Source: Salinibacter grassmerensis (GTDB taxonomy: Bacteria; Bacteroidota; Rhodothermia; Rhodothermales; Salinibacteraceae). Taken from it: a stretch of 64,000 nt of DNA. The notes beneath the pieces are model-generated. The model did no database searches, was not told the DNA's origin, and was given only the letters and a program-made list of their open reading frames with translations. Numbering within the stretch: the first letter of the stretch is position 1; every line of letters begins with the position of its first letter. The position numbers and the translations under genes were made by a program. Shown here one piece after another: positions 43,482-52,442 of this stretch. The stretch is taken from NCBI RefSeq assembly GCF_947077765.1, contig NZ_CAMTTF010000002.1, positions 434,001 to 498,000 on the forward strand. The letters run 5' to 3'.

Positions 43482-43834
43482 CCTCGAAGGACGGTCCGGA
43501 CACGCTGGACATCGTCCCATTTCGGTACTTTCCGTGCCCCTGCATGGTTGATCTGTGCAGGGGCATTGCTGTGGGGAGCAGTTGGACAAGCGGCGGCGCA
43601 AGGGCCGAGCAATGTTCGTGTAACGGTGAGCGAGATGGACTCGGCACGAGAATCTTTCTCGCACGCCCGTTCCTACCTTAGTCCGGGAAAAACGTCACGG
43701 AGGTCCAGGTGATGAGGCCTCATTGCGCAGCGTTCGCGTGTTGTCTACCTTGTCGCGTTGCGTCGCCGTAAGAAGACAGGGGCCTTCGTTTTCCACCCGC
43801 TGCGCTTCTCATCTGTCGATTCAACCCCTTGATC
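43482..43834. other. Intergenic region between FKBP and serC genes
   Basis: About 350 bases. It contains the hairpin at 43535-43565; the rest up to serC has no recognisable gene and no RNA. The serC promoter should lie here, but no pair of boxes with usual spacing stands out. Confidence 0.4.
43535..43565 (+). terminator. Hairpin, probable terminator of the FKBP isomerase gene
   Basis: Perfect 10-bp stem (43535-43544 with 43556-43565) and an 11-base loop. The T-tract after it is weak (TTGCTGT), so termination is plausible rather than clear. Confidence 0.45.
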
Positions 43835-44944
43835 ATGTCTGCTCCCGATGCCGCGGCTCCCGCCGACCGCAGCCAGCGCCAGTACAACTTCTCGGCCGGG
43901 CCGGCCACACTTCCCGTAGAGGCGCTACGGGAGGTAGAAGACGAACTCCCCGTGTACAACCATGTGGGGGCTTCGGTGATGGAAATTAGCCACCGTTCGC
44001 CCGCGTACGACGAGGTTGAGGCGTCGGCCCGCGAGCACCTCCGCGCCCTGCTCGATCTGGATGACGACTGGCACATCCTCTTTCTGCAGGGCGGGGCCCG
44101 GATGCAATTCTACCAGGTGCCCCTCAACTTCCTACCCGAGGACGGCGTGGCCGACTACGTCGTGTCGGGGCGGTGGGGCGTGAAGGCAGTCGCGGAGGCC
44201 GAGCGGGTGGGCGGGGTGAACGTCGCGGCCTCCAGCGAGGACGCGGACTTTTCGTACGTGCCGGACGTAGCGGAATGGGATCTCACCCCGGACGCGGCGT
44301 ACGTCCACACCACGACCAACGAAACGGTCAACGGCAACCAGATGACCGACGACCCGGTCCTCGACGTGCCCGTTGTCACTGACGCGTCGAGCGAGTTCCT
44401 GAGCCGCCCGATGGACCTGGAGGGCTATGGGCTCATCTATGCTGGGGCGCAGAAGAACGTTGGGCCGGCGGGCGTCACCGTTGTCCTGGTGCACGATGAC
44501 TTCCTTCAGCGCCGCAAGCAGCCGTTGCCGACGATGCTCGACTATGGCACCCACGCGGAGCGCCGCTACAACACGCCGCCGGTCTTTGCCATCTACATGG
44601 TGGAGAAGGTGTGCCGCTGGCTTCGCAATCAGGGAGGCATCGACGCCATCCACGCCATCAACCGGCGGAAGGCGCGTATGCTCTACGACGCGATCGACGG
44701 GACCGATTTCTACCAGGGCACCGTCGAACCGGAGGACCGATCGACAATGAACGCCACGTTTCGGCTTCACGACCCGGACCTGGAGCCGGTCTTCCTGCAG
44801 AAGGCCGAGCAGCAGGGCCTACTCAGCCTGTCCGGGCACCGCTCCGTAGGTGGGGTTCGCGCCTCCATGTACAACGCCATGCCCGAGGAAGGCGTCCGGC
44901 GGCTCGTGCAGTTCATGGATGAGTTCGAGCGCACACACGGGTAG
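43835..44944 (+). CDS. serC: Phosphoserine aminotransferase
   Basis: A 369-residue PLP enzyme of serine (and pyridoxine) synthesis converting 3-phosphohydroxypyruvate to phosphoserine. The N terminus QRQYNFSAGPATLPVEALRE is typical. The substrate/phosphate region is FLQGGARMQFYQVPLNFL, the PLP Lys is in IYAGAQKNVGPAGVTVV, and the C-terminal GHRSVGGVRASMYNAM is highly conserved. Length matches E. coli SerC (362). The ATG at 43835 is used; a TTG two codons earlier is possible. It stands alone, followed 97 bases later by the transhydrogenase genes on the same strand. Confidence 0.95.
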   Translation: MSAPDAAAPADRSQRQYNFSAGPATLPVEALREVEDELPVYNHVGASVMEISHRSPAYDEVEASAREHLRALLDLDDDWHILFLQGGARMQFYQVPLNFLPEDGVADYVVSGRWGVKAVAEAERVGGVNVAASSEDADFSYVPDVAEWDLTPDAAYVHTTTNETVNGNQMTDDPVLDVPVVTDASSEFLSRPMDLEGYGLIYAGAQKNVGPAGVTVVLVHDDFLQRRKQPLPTMLDYGTHAERRYNTPPVFAIYMVEKVCRWLRNQGGIDAIHAINRRKARMLYDAIDGTDFYQGTVEPEDRSTMNATFRLHDPDLEPVFLQKAEQQGLLSLSGHRSVGGVRASMYNAMPEEGVRRLVQFMDEFERTHG

Positions 44945-45041
44945 GGCCGAAACGGTGGGAGAGGGAAACAGGATGAGCACCCGGGTCCCTTGGGGAGCGG
45001 GGACGGTACGAGACTGTCTTTGAATCAACGACCACGGCGCA

Positions 45042-46199
45042 ATGGCTCTCACGATTGGCGTCCCGCGCGAAACTGAACCGGGCGAAACCCGCGTCGCTCT
45101 GATCCCCGACGTGGCCGACCGCCTGTTGGCGACGGTGGACGGCCTGGAGATCCACGTAGAGGAGGGCGCTGGGCATGGGGCGCACCACACCGATGCCGAC
45201 TACGACGCGGCGGGATGTTTGGTCGGGGGGCGGGACGAGACGTTCGACGCCGACATCATCGCGAAAGTGGCCCCCCCGTCCGACGACGAGGTGGAGCGGC
45301 TCGGCGACGAGCAGGTCCTCGTCGGGTTTCTTAGCCCGCTCGAACGCCCGGAGACCGCACGGGCGCTGGCGGACCAGGGCGTGACGACGCTGGCGATGGA
45401 GCTTGTGCCCCGCATCTCGCGGGCGCAGAAGCTCGACGCGCTCTCCGCCATGAGTTCGATTGGGGGGTACCGAGCGGCGATCGGGGCGGCCGAGCGACTG
45501 CCCAAGTTTTTCCCGCTTCTTACCACCGCCGCCGGCACGGTGCGCCCGGCCCGGGTGCTCGTGTTGGGGGCCGGCGTGGCGGGCCTACAGGCCATCGCCA
45601 CCGCCAAGCGCCTGGGGGCGAAGGTCTTCGGGTACGACATCCGTGAGCCGACCCGGGAGGAGGTGGAAAGCCTCGGCGCGTCCTTCGTGGAGCTGGAGGT
45701 GGACATCGAGGCCGACCAGGACGAGAGCGGGTACGCGGAGCAGATGGAGAAGGAGAAGCAGGAGCGACAGCCCGAGCTCCTTCAGCCCCACCTCGCCGAC
45801 GCCGACGTGGTGATTTCGACGGCCCTTATTCCCGGCAAGCCTGCCCCCTTGCTCATCAACGAGGAGGCCGTAGCGGCCATGGATCCGGGGTCGGTGATCG
45901 TCGACTTGGCCGCGCCCAACGGGGGCAACTGTGCCTTCACGGAGGCCGGGGAGGAAATCGTGGAGCACAACGTACAGATCCTGGGGCCCACCAACTTGCC
46001 CGCCGAAATGCCGGTCCACGCGAGCGAGCTCTACGCCAAGACCGTAGCGGCCATGATTGAGGAGGGACTGGAGGAGGACACGTTCGCGCCGGACTTCGGT
46101 GACGAGATCTTCGCAGAGTCATGCCTTACGCGTGACGGGACGGTACAGAATGATCGTGTCCGGGGGCTTCTGGAGACGGCGGACGAGGCGAAGGCGTGA
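45042..46199 (+). CDS. pntAA: Proton-translocating NAD(P) transhydrogenase, subunit alpha part 1
   Basis: A 385-residue soluble NAD(H)-binding subunit (domain I). Conserved elements are TIGVPRETEPGETRVALIPD at the N terminus, the GRDETFDADIIAKVAPP block, VPRISRAQKLDALSAMSSI and the Rossmann loop RVLVLGAGVAGLQAIATAKR followed by VFGYDIREPTREEVES. Hydride transfer here couples NADH to NADPH. The alpha subunit is split in two genes (AA and AB) as in Rhodospirillum rubrum. The next gene begins 151 bases downstream and the membrane subunit beta follows, so they form an operon. Confidence 0.95.
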   Translation: MALTIGVPRETEPGETRVALIPDVADRLLATVDGLEIHVEEGAGHGAHHTDADYDAAGCLVGGRDETFDADIIAKVAPPSDDEVERLGDEQVLVGFLSPLERPETARALADQGVTTLAMELVPRISRAQKLDALSAMSSIGGYRAAIGAAERLPKFFPLLTTAAGTVRPARVLVLGAGVAGLQAIATAKRLGAKVFGYDIREPTREEVESLGASFVELEVDIEADQDESGYAEQMEKEKQERQPELLQPHLADADVVISTALIPGKPAPLLINEEAVAAMDPGSVIVDLAAPNGGNCAFTEAGEEIVEHNVQILGPTNLPAEMPVHASELYAKTVAAMIEEGLEEDTFAPDFGDEIFAESCLTRDGTVQNDRVRGLLETADEAKA

Positions 46200-46350
46200 T
46201 CGCCAGCCCCGCAGTTCGCAGCGGGTGCCCGACCGGGGCGGACGCCTTCCCGTCCTGCGGTTTGTACCTCTACCCCGCCCGCCGGGCGCTGCCTCCCCTC
46301 GACGAACGCACTTGCTTTTCGACGAACGAATCCCAGCCGCCTCAGACACC

Positions 46351-46683
46351 ATGCTCAACAACCTGATTATCTTTGTCCTCGCGGCGTTCCTGGGCACGGA
46401 AGTGCTGACCAAAGTGCCGCAGACCCTCCACACCCCACTCATGTCGGGTGCCAACGCGATCAGCGGCATTACGGTCGTGGGGGCGCTCGTGGCGGCGGGC
46501 ATGACGACCGGGCCGTGGTCGACCTGGATCGGCTTCGGGGCGCTCGTGGTGGCTACCATCAATGTCGTCGGTGGCTTCCTAGTGACCGACCGCATGCTGA
46601 AGATGTTTGGCAAGAAGGAGGCGTCCCCTGCTCAGGTCGACGCCTCTGGGGCCGCCCCGCGGACCGACGGTGCGGCCGGATGA
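46351..46683 (+). CDS. pntAB: NAD(P) transhydrogenase subunit alpha part 2
   Basis: A 110-residue membrane protein, domain II. Three helices: NLIIFVLAAFLGTEVLTKVP, NAISGITVVGALVAAGMTTG and WIGFGALVVATINVVGGFL, with the conserved LHTPLMSGANAISG block. The C-terminal 25 residues form a hydrophilic Pro/Ala tail. The ATG at 46351 starts the domain; an earlier in-frame start at 46057 lies within pntAA. A short GC hairpin (46687-46705) lies between this gene and pntB without a T-run. Confidence 0.93.
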   Translation: MLNNLIIFVLAAFLGTEVLTKVPQTLHTPLMSGANAISGITVVGALVAAGMTTGPWSTWIGFGALVVATINVVGGFLVTDRMLKMFGKKEASPAQVDASGAAPRTDGAAG

Positions 46684-46778
46684 CCCGCCCCTCGTGATGA
46701 GGGGCACCAAGTGAGGCCCGCATCACGACCCTGTGCCACGACGCTCAACGTCTTTCTTCCAATGCTTCAACGCCCCCT

Positions 46779-48206
46779 ATGAAGACCGCGATCATCGACC
46801 TCGCGTACCTGCTCTCGGCGGTGCTCTTTGTGTTCGGGCTCAAGCGCATGCAGTCTCCCGTCACCGCCCGTACGGGCAACGCGCTGGCCTCCCTCGGCAT
46901 GCTCGTCGCCGTCGTCGCGACCCTCTTTCTGCAAGAGATTCTGTCGTGGCCCATGATTCTGGGCGGCCTTGCATTGGGGGGGATGATCGGCGTGGCGCTG
47001 GCGCGGACGGTCGAGATGACGGCCATGCCGGAGCTGGTGGCCGTGTTCAACGGGTTCGGGGGGCTCGCCTCCGCGCTCGTGTCGGGGGCGGAGCTGTCTC
47101 AGTACGTGAGTGGGGACGTGTACGGGTTCGGGGCCGTCACGGCGGTGACCATCGCGCTCTCGATCCTAATTGGGACCGTCACCTTCTCGGGGAGCATTAT
47201 CGCCAACGGCAAGCTGAGCGGCTGGATCACAGGCAGTCCCATTTCCTTCCCCGGCCTGCGGGTGCTGACGGGCCTTCTGCTCGTGGGGGCGGGCGTGGCG
47301 TTCGGCGTGATGGTGGCGTACGCGGAGGCCTTTCCCACGCTCGCCCGTCCTATGATCCTCGCGGCCCTCGGCCTGGGGGCTGCGGCCCTCTTGCTCGGCG
47401 TCCTGCTGGTCATTCCCATCGGCGGGGCCGATATGCCGGTGGTCGTGTCGCTTCTGAACTCGTATTCCGGCCTCGCGGCCGCCGCGGCCGGGTTTGTGCT
47501 GGACAACACGGCCCTCATCGTGAGCGGGACGCTCGTCGGGGCGGCGGGCATGATTCTGACCGTCCTCATGTGCGAGGCGATGAACCGCTCCCTGGCGAAC
47601 GTCATGCTCGGCGGCTTCGGCGGGGGCGACGGGCCCGCGGCGGGGCTCGACGTGCCGGAGGGCAAGACGGTCAACGAGACGTCGCCGGACGACACGGCCA
47701 TCCTGGCCCGCTACGCCGACAAGGTGGTCATCGCACCGGGCTACGGGCTGGCCGTGGCACAGGCGCAGCACGAGGTGCGTGAGCTGGCCGACCAGCTTGA
47801 AGCACAGGGCATCGAGGTGAGCTACGCGATCCACCCGGTAGCGGGGCGCATGCCGGGGCACATGAACGTGCTTCTCGCGGAGGCCAATGTCTCCTACGAG
47901 AAGCTCTTCGAGCTGGAGGACATCAACCCCGAGTTCTCGACGACGGACCTCGCCATCGTTGTGGGGGCCAACGACGTCGTCAACCCTGCGGCCCGTGACG
48001 ATGAGGGCAGCCCGATCTACGGCATGCCGATCCTGAACGTCGACGACGCGGACACGGTCGTCATGATCAAGCGCAGCCTCAGCCCTGGCTACTCCGGCGT
48101 GCCCAACGAGCTATTCTACGCGGACGGCACGAAGATGCTCTTCAGCGATGCGAAGGAGGCGGTCGCCGAGATCACCGACGCGGTGAAGGAGATGGAGGAG
48201 GCGTAA
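46779..48206 (+). CDS. pntB: NAD(P) transhydrogenase subunit beta
   Basis: A 475-residue subunit with about nine membrane helices in residues 1-270 and a cytoplasmic NADP(H)-binding domain III. Signatures are TFSGSIIANGKLSGWITGSP in the membrane part and KVVIAPGYGLAVAQAQHEV, then YAIHPVAGRMPGHMNVLLAEA and LAIVVGANDVVNPAARDDEG for the NADP site, ending in VVMIKRSLSPGYSGVPNELFY. It completes the proton channel with PntAB. Length fits E. coli PntB (462). It supplies NADPH, for example for argC and biosynthesis. Convergent with the TesA-like gene. Confidence 0.95.
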   Translation: MKTAIIDLAYLLSAVLFVFGLKRMQSPVTARTGNALASLGMLVAVVATLFLQEILSWPMILGGLALGGMIGVALARTVEMTAMPELVAVFNGFGGLASALVSGAELSQYVSGDVYGFGAVTAVTIALSILIGTVTFSGSIIANGKLSGWITGSPISFPGLRVLTGLLLVGAGVAFGVMVAYAEAFPTLARPMILAALGLGAAALLLGVLLVIPIGGADMPVVVSLLNSYSGLAAAAAGFVLDNTALIVSGTLVGAAGMILTVLMCEAMNRSLANVMLGGFGGGDGPAAGLDVPEGKTVNETSPDDTAILARYADKVVIAPGYGLAVAQAQHEVRELADQLEAQGIEVSYAIHPVAGRMPGHMNVLLAEANVSYEKLFELEDINPEFSTTDLAIVVGANDVVNPAARDDEGSPIYGMPILNVDDADTVVMIKRSLSPGYSGVPNELFYADGTKMLFSDAKEAVAEITDAVKEMEEA

Positions 48207-48251
48207 CGGGAGAGGTACAAACGTGCGACGTCGCCCGCCCCGAGCCCGCCT

Positions 48252-48983
48252 CTACACCGGGTCCTGAGAGCGCCTTGTTTCCAATAGGGGCTGCAGATCC
48301 CCCCAGACCTCGTCCGCGATGATGCGGTGGCCGGCCGCGGTGGGATGGATGCCGTCGTCCTGCATCAGAGAGTCGGACCCCGCGATGTCATTGAGGATGA
48401 ACGGAATCAGCGTGACGCGGTCGTACGCCTCGGCGATCGTCGGATAGACCTGGCGGAACTGTCGCACGTACTCCTGCCCGAGGTTGGGAGGAACCTGCAT
48501 GCCCGTCAGGAGGACGTGTGCCTCCGGGTACGTGCTTAGGGTCGTGTCGATGATGCTTCGTAGGTTCTCGCGGGTGACGCCCGGATCGATGCCGCGTAGG
48601 CCGTCATTGCCGCCTAGCTCCAGCACGAGCACGTCCACGGGCCTCTGCAACACCCATCCGATGCGTTGCAGGCCCCCCGCCGTGGTTTCTCCGCTCACGC
48701 CCGCGTTCTGAACCTGTACGTTCCACCCGAGGGAGTCGACCTCCCGCTGGAGAAGGGCGGGGAAGGCCTCCTGGGACGACACGCCGGACCCGGCGGCAAT
48801 GCTGTTGCCGAGGACGAGCACACGCGCTTCCGCGTCGGTCGTGTCCGCCGCGTCCGATGCCGTGGTAGACTCGGTTGTGTCGGCCGACGAGGTGGCGGGC
48901 GCCGAAGTGGAACGATCTTGCCCGCAGGCCACCAGGCCCAGAACCCCTACGAGCAGAAACAGGTATATGCGGACGCTTGACAT
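48252..48983 (-). CDS. SGNH-hydrolase lipoprotein (TesA/arylesterase-like)
   Basis: A 243-residue lipoprotein; the signal peptide SVRIYLFLLVGVLGLVAC ends in LVAC, followed by a Ser/Thr-rich linker of about 30 residues. The SGNH core has block I VLVLGNSIAAGSGVSSQEAF, where the usual GDSL is GNSI (Asp to Asn, catalytic Ser kept), block II with Gly in VQNAGVSGETTAGGL, block III LELGGNDGLRG and block V DDGIHPTAAGH with the catalytic Asp and His. TesA-type enzymes hydrolyse thioesters or aryl esters. The adjacent YbbA-like gene is divergent, as in E. coli tesA-ybbA. The ATG at 48983 is used; an upstream ATG (49160) would overlap the partner gene. Confidence 0.85.
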   Translation of the reverse strand: MSSVRIYLFLLVGVLGLVACGQDRSTSAPATSSADTTESTTASDAADTTDAEARVLVLGNSIAAGSGVSSQEAFPALLQREVDSLGWNVQVQNAGVSGETTAGGLQRIGWVLQRPVDVLVLELGGNDGLRGIDPGVTRENLRSIIDTTLSTYPEAHVLLTGMQVPPNLGQEYVRQFRQVYPTIAEAYDRVTLIPFILNDIAGSDSLMQDDGIHPTAAGHRIIADEVWGDLQPLLETRRSQDPV

Positions 48984-49120
48984 GAGCGAGGCGGGGCAGA
49001 GTGGCAAGAGCGAAGAGCGAGTTCGGCCCGCCGAACCGAAACCGATGCAGCAGGGTTTCCGGGACGTCGCGGTCGAGAACGCACACTCATCTTTTTCGCA
49101 CCGATCTTTCCTTCGCGCCC

Positions 49121-49828
49121 ATGAGCGAGACATCCGTTCTCCAGGTCGAGTCTCTGACAAAGACCTTCCCCAGCGGGGGGCGTACCCTGACGGTGATTGA
49201 CGACGTAGGCTTTTCGGTGAATGAGGGCGATACCTGCTCCATCGTCGGCCCGTCGGGGAGTGGAAAGACGACCCTCTTGGGGCTTTGCGCCGGGCTCGAC
49301 CAGCCGACGAGTGGCCGCGTGGAGCTTTGTGGAGTCGACCTCACCCCCCTCGACGAAGATGAGCGTGCCGAGGTACGCAACCGAAACGTCGGATTCGTCT
49401 TCCAGACCTTCCGCCTGCTCCCGACGCTCACGGCGCTGGAAAACGTCATGGTGCCGGCGGAGCTGCGGGGCGACGCCGACCCGCGTGCACGCGCCGCCGA
49501 TTTGCTGGATGAGGTGGGGCTGGGCGATCGCCTCGACCACTACCCGTCGCAGCTCTCGGGCGGCGAGCGCCAGCGAGTGGCTATGGCCCGGGCCTTCATC
49601 AACCGCCCGCGCGTGCTGTTTGCCGACGAGCCGACGGGCAACCTCGACGCCGAGACGGCCGGCCGGATCGAAGATCTTCTCTTCGAACTGAACGAGACGG
49701 CCGGAACGACGCTGGTCCTGGTGTCCCACGACCAGGAGCTGGCCGCCCGTACAGAACGTATTCTGCACCTCCGCGGCGGCGAAGTCGTCGACGACGAGCG
49801 AGCCCCGGAACCGGCTGGTGTCGCCTAG
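49121..49828 (+). CDS. ABC transporter ATP-binding protein (YbbA/LolD type)
   Basis: A 235-residue ATPase. Walker A is CSIVGPSGSGKTTLLGLCAG, the Q-loop VFQTFRLLPTLTALENV, the signature SQLSGGERQRVAMARA, Walker B RVLFADEPTGNLDAE, and the H-loop LVSHDQELAAR. Sequence type is the MacB/LolD/YbbA group, which exports lipids or lipoproteins. The divergent TesA-like gene repeats the E. coli tesA/ybbA layout, but the permease (ybbP) that should follow is absent: the next gene (phosphohexomutase) lies on the other strand 193 bases away. A permease elsewhere is assumed. The in-frame ATG at 49121 is preferred over the frame opening at 49001. Confidence 0.92.
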   Translation: MSETSVLQVESLTKTFPSGGRTLTVIDDVGFSVNEGDTCSIVGPSGSGKTTLLGLCAGLDQPTSGRVELCGVDLTPLDEDERAEVRNRNVGFVFQTFRLLPTLTALENVMVPAELRGDADPRARAADLLDEVGLGDRLDHYPSQLSGGERQRVAMARAFINRPRVLFADEPTGNLDAETAGRIEDLLFELNETAGTTLVLVSHDQELAARTERILHLRGGEVVDDERAPEPAGVA

Positions 49829-50021
49829 CGGGCCACCTTCCGACCGGGCGTCTATCCCTGACAGCCGGAACGGAAGAAGGGGCCCAACGGACGAGGATAG
49901 CCGCCGGCGCCCCAGCAAGGAGCGGCCCCCGGGATCCACAGAGGGGCACCCTTCCTGGTCATGTTCGGCGCACGAGACCGCGAGGCTTGAAAGTAGACCC
50001 CTCAGAGAAGGGAGGAGGTTA

Positions 50022-51440
50022 CTAGTTGAGTCCCAGCTGTGTCGATGCGTCCTTCACCAGCGCCTCGGCGGCCTCGATCGACTCCGCCTCCGAGTACACG
50101 CGCAGCACCGGTTCGGTGCCGGACGGGCGGATAAGCAGCCAGCCGCGGTCTGTGACGTGCTTGAAGCCGTCGAGCGTCTGCACCTCCTCAACGGCGTGGC
50201 CGTCCACCGAATCCAGGCCGCCCTGATTCTCGAGCTGGTCCAGCACGTCCGCCTTCTGGTCCTCGCGGATGTGGATGTCGTCGCGGTAGTTGTAGTGTGG
50301 GCCAAACTCCTCCAGCAACTCGTCTACGAGGGCGGAGAGGGTCATGCCGCGCTCCACCATCATTTCTACGATCAGGAGGCCGATGTAGACGCCGTCGCGC
50401 TCCGGGATGTGGCCGGCCGCTGCGATGCCGCCCGACTCCTCGCCGCCCACGAGCACGTCGCCCTCGGCCATCTTCGGGGCGATGTGCTTGAACCCAATCG
50501 GGGTCGTCTCTACGTCGAGCCCGTAGCGCTCGCCCATCTTGTCGAGCAGGTGGGTGGTGGAGAAGGTCTTCACGATCGAGCCGGTGAGGCCGCGCTCTTC
50601 ATGGAGGTACTTCACGAGCAGGGCGAGGATGCGATGCGAACTGACGAAGTTACCGTCCTCGTCGACCATCCCGATCCGGTCGCCGTCGCCGTCGTTGGCG
50701 AGGCCGACCTCGGCGTCGCTACCGGCGACGGTGTCGGACAGCTCGCCCAGCCGGTCTGCGATCGGCTCCGGGGCCGTGCCGTGGAAGCCCGGGTTGAGGT
50801 CGTGGCGGAGAGACACCACGCCGTCCCCGAGGAGCGCCTCCACGAGTCCCTGTGCCGCGCCGAACATGGCGTCGTGGGCGATCGTGAGGTCGGCGTCCTG
50901 GATCGACGAGATGTTGAGTGCATCGCGCAGCGCGTCGAGGTACCCGCCCCGCACGTCATCGGTCTGAATCGTGCCGTCGGCGGCGAGGGTGCCGAACGGG
51001 GAAAGGGACGTGCCGTCTAGGTCGTGGTCCGGCACGGCCGCCTCCACGGACGCGATCATGTCCGGGGGCGCGGGGCCGCCGAAGTGCGCCTTAATTTTGT
51101 AGCCGTTGTAGGCGGGCGGGTTGTGGCTGGCCGTAATCACCACGCCGGCGTCGTGCCCGGCCGCCTGGGTGGCCCAGCTGACGGCCGGGGTGGAGACGAT
51201 CGAGTCGGCCAGGGTGACCTCCACCCCTGCGTCCGCGAGCACGCGAGCCGTCCGTTCGGCAAATTCGGACCCGAGAAAACGGGTGTCGTGCCCGAGGACG
51301 ATCGACGGCGAGTCGCCGTAGTCCTCATGCAGCCAGTTCGCGGTGGCCTGGGCCACGCGTTCGAGGTTGGCGAAGGTGTAGTCGTCGGCGATGACGGCCC
51401 GCCAGCCGTCGGTGCCGAATTCGATCGGCGTGTTGGCCAT
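50022..51440 (-). CDS. Phosphoglucomutase/phosphomannomutase family protein
   Basis: A 472-residue alpha-D-phosphohexomutase. Domain I opens with FGTDGWRAVIADDYTF, the phosphoserine loop is GVVITASHNPPAYNGYKIKA, the Mg2+ loop is GLANDGDGDRIGMVDEDG, the sugar loop is VGGEESGGIAAAGHIPERDG, and the C-terminal phosphate loop is LIRPSGTEPVLRVYSEA. It interconverts hexose 1- and 6-phosphates; glucose versus mannose versus glucosamine cannot be decided from these motifs. The ATG at 51440 is chosen; the frame stays open to 51677. It is monocistronic, divergent from an outer-membrane protein gene. Confidence 0.93.
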   Translation of the reverse strand: MANTPIEFGTDGWRAVIADDYTFANLERVAQATANWLHEDYGDSPSIVLGHDTRFLGSEFAERTARVLADAGVEVTLADSIVSTPAVSWATQAAGHDAGVVITASHNPPAYNGYKIKAHFGGPAPPDMIASVEAAVPDHDLDGTSLSPFGTLAADGTIQTDDVRGGYLDALRDALNISSIQDADLTIAHDAMFGAAQGLVEALLGDGVVSLRHDLNPGFHGTAPEPIADRLGELSDTVAGSDAEVGLANDGDGDRIGMVDEDGNFVSSHRILALLVKYLHEERGLTGSIVKTFSTTHLLDKMGERYGLDVETTPIGFKHIAPKMAEGDVLVGGEESGGIAAAGHIPERDGVYIGLLIVEMMVERGMTLSALVDELLEEFGPHYNYRDDIHIREDQKADVLDQLENQGGLDSVDGHAVEEVQTLDGFKHVTDRGWLLIRPSGTEPVLRVYSEAESIEAAEALVKDASTQLGLN

Positions 51441-51695
51441 ACTGGAAGGGAGGTCGGTGCGAGAAATGGCGATTGAAGATGTCGTCGGTGTCAAGGCAAC
51501 ATCCCTAAGAAAAGAAGCCGTCGGGGAAAAAGCCACCCTCCGTGTTTGCAGCTGGTGCGGGGACGGGACGTGAGGACGGGCGTACGAATGGACGTTGAAG
51601 GAAAAGCAAATCTCAGGAGAACGCACCGGAGAATTCTGCGTTGGGGTCGGCGGTATAGATTCGGCATCCTGTCCCACAGTCGCTCAGTTTCCTCT

Positions 51696-52355
51696 ATGCG
51701 CGTCCGTTCATCCACCGCAGCGTCCCTGTTGGTCATCGTGGTCGTATTGTTCGGGGGCGGGCGGGCCGAGGCGCAAACCGTGCGGGTGGAGGCCGGGGGG
51801 GGCTGGGCAATCCCGTCGACGGAGGTAAACGTGTCGGTTCAGGGGCGAGACCGCCCCGCAGAAATCGACCCCGGATCCGGGCCGAGCGCGTACGCCGCGG
51901 TGGGCCTGATGCGGACGCTCACGGACAATTTGTCGTTGGACGTGCGGGTCCGTGCCCAGCAGTCGCAGCTGCGTGTGGGAAGCGATGACATTTCGCCCAC
52001 GATTGATCGCTGTATCGGCTCGTGTCCAGAGGGTCGCCTGCGGGCCTTGTCGTTTGAGGGCCAGCTACACCTCACGTCGGTCGGGCGCATCACTCCGTAC
52101 TTCCTGGTGGGCCTCGGCGTGGCACAGACCACTATCGACGCGACCCGCATCGAGGCAGGAGGAAATGAGTTTCAGCTCTCGGAGACCGACGTGACGGATG
52201 CGGGGGGAAACGTGGGCTTCGGGGCGGCCCTGGGGCTGGGGAGGGGGCTCTCACTCACGGCGGAGACGCGCGTGACGGGCAGCCTGCCGGGGGCACAGGA
52301 CAGCGCCGTCACGACGTTTCCATTCACGTTAGGGATTGCCTACCGCTTTCAGTAG
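51696..52355 (+). CDS. Outer-membrane beta-barrel protein
   Basis: A 219-residue protein with a signal peptide (MRVRSSTAASLLVIVVVLFG then GGRAEAQ). The mature region is a series of about eight strands ending in the aromatic strand FPFTLGIAYRFQ, with a terminal aromatic residue-Gln, in the style of OmpW/OmpX-like barrels (SAYAAVGLMRTLTDNLSLDV, RITPYFLVGLGVAQTTIDAT). A Cys pair in IDRCIGSCPEG lies in a loop and could form a disulfide. Function is unknown. It is divergent from the phosphohexomutase gene. Confidence 0.8.
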   Translation: MRVRSSTAASLLVIVVVLFGGGRAEAQTVRVEAGGGWAIPSTEVNVSVQGRDRPAEIDPGSGPSAYAAVGLMRTLTDNLSLDVRVRAQQSQLRVGSDDISPTIDRCIGSCPEGRLRALSFEGQLHLTSVGRITPYFLVGLGVAQTTIDATRIEAGGNEFQLSETDVTDAGGNVGFGAALGLGRGLSLTAETRVTGSLPGAQDSAVTTFPFTLGIAYRFQ

Positions 52356-52401
52356 AGAGGATAAAGTAGGTGAAGACATCTTGAGAAAACGGGAAGATAT
52401 A

Positions 52402-52433
52402 TTGGGCACGTTTCTTCAATACACATAGATTTA
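52402..52433 (+). promoter_or_regulatory. Candidate promoter of the secreted metalloprotease-like gene
   Basis: TTG at 52402-52404 and TAGATTTA at 52426-52433 (seven of eight matches to TAnnTTTG) are 21 bases apart. The start codon is only ten bases beyond the -7-type box, so the message would be nearly leaderless. A second, closer TTG/TATATTGG pair (52381, 52398) has a 14-base spacing and is less likely. Confidence 0.35.
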
Positions 52434-52442
52434 CACCGTTCT

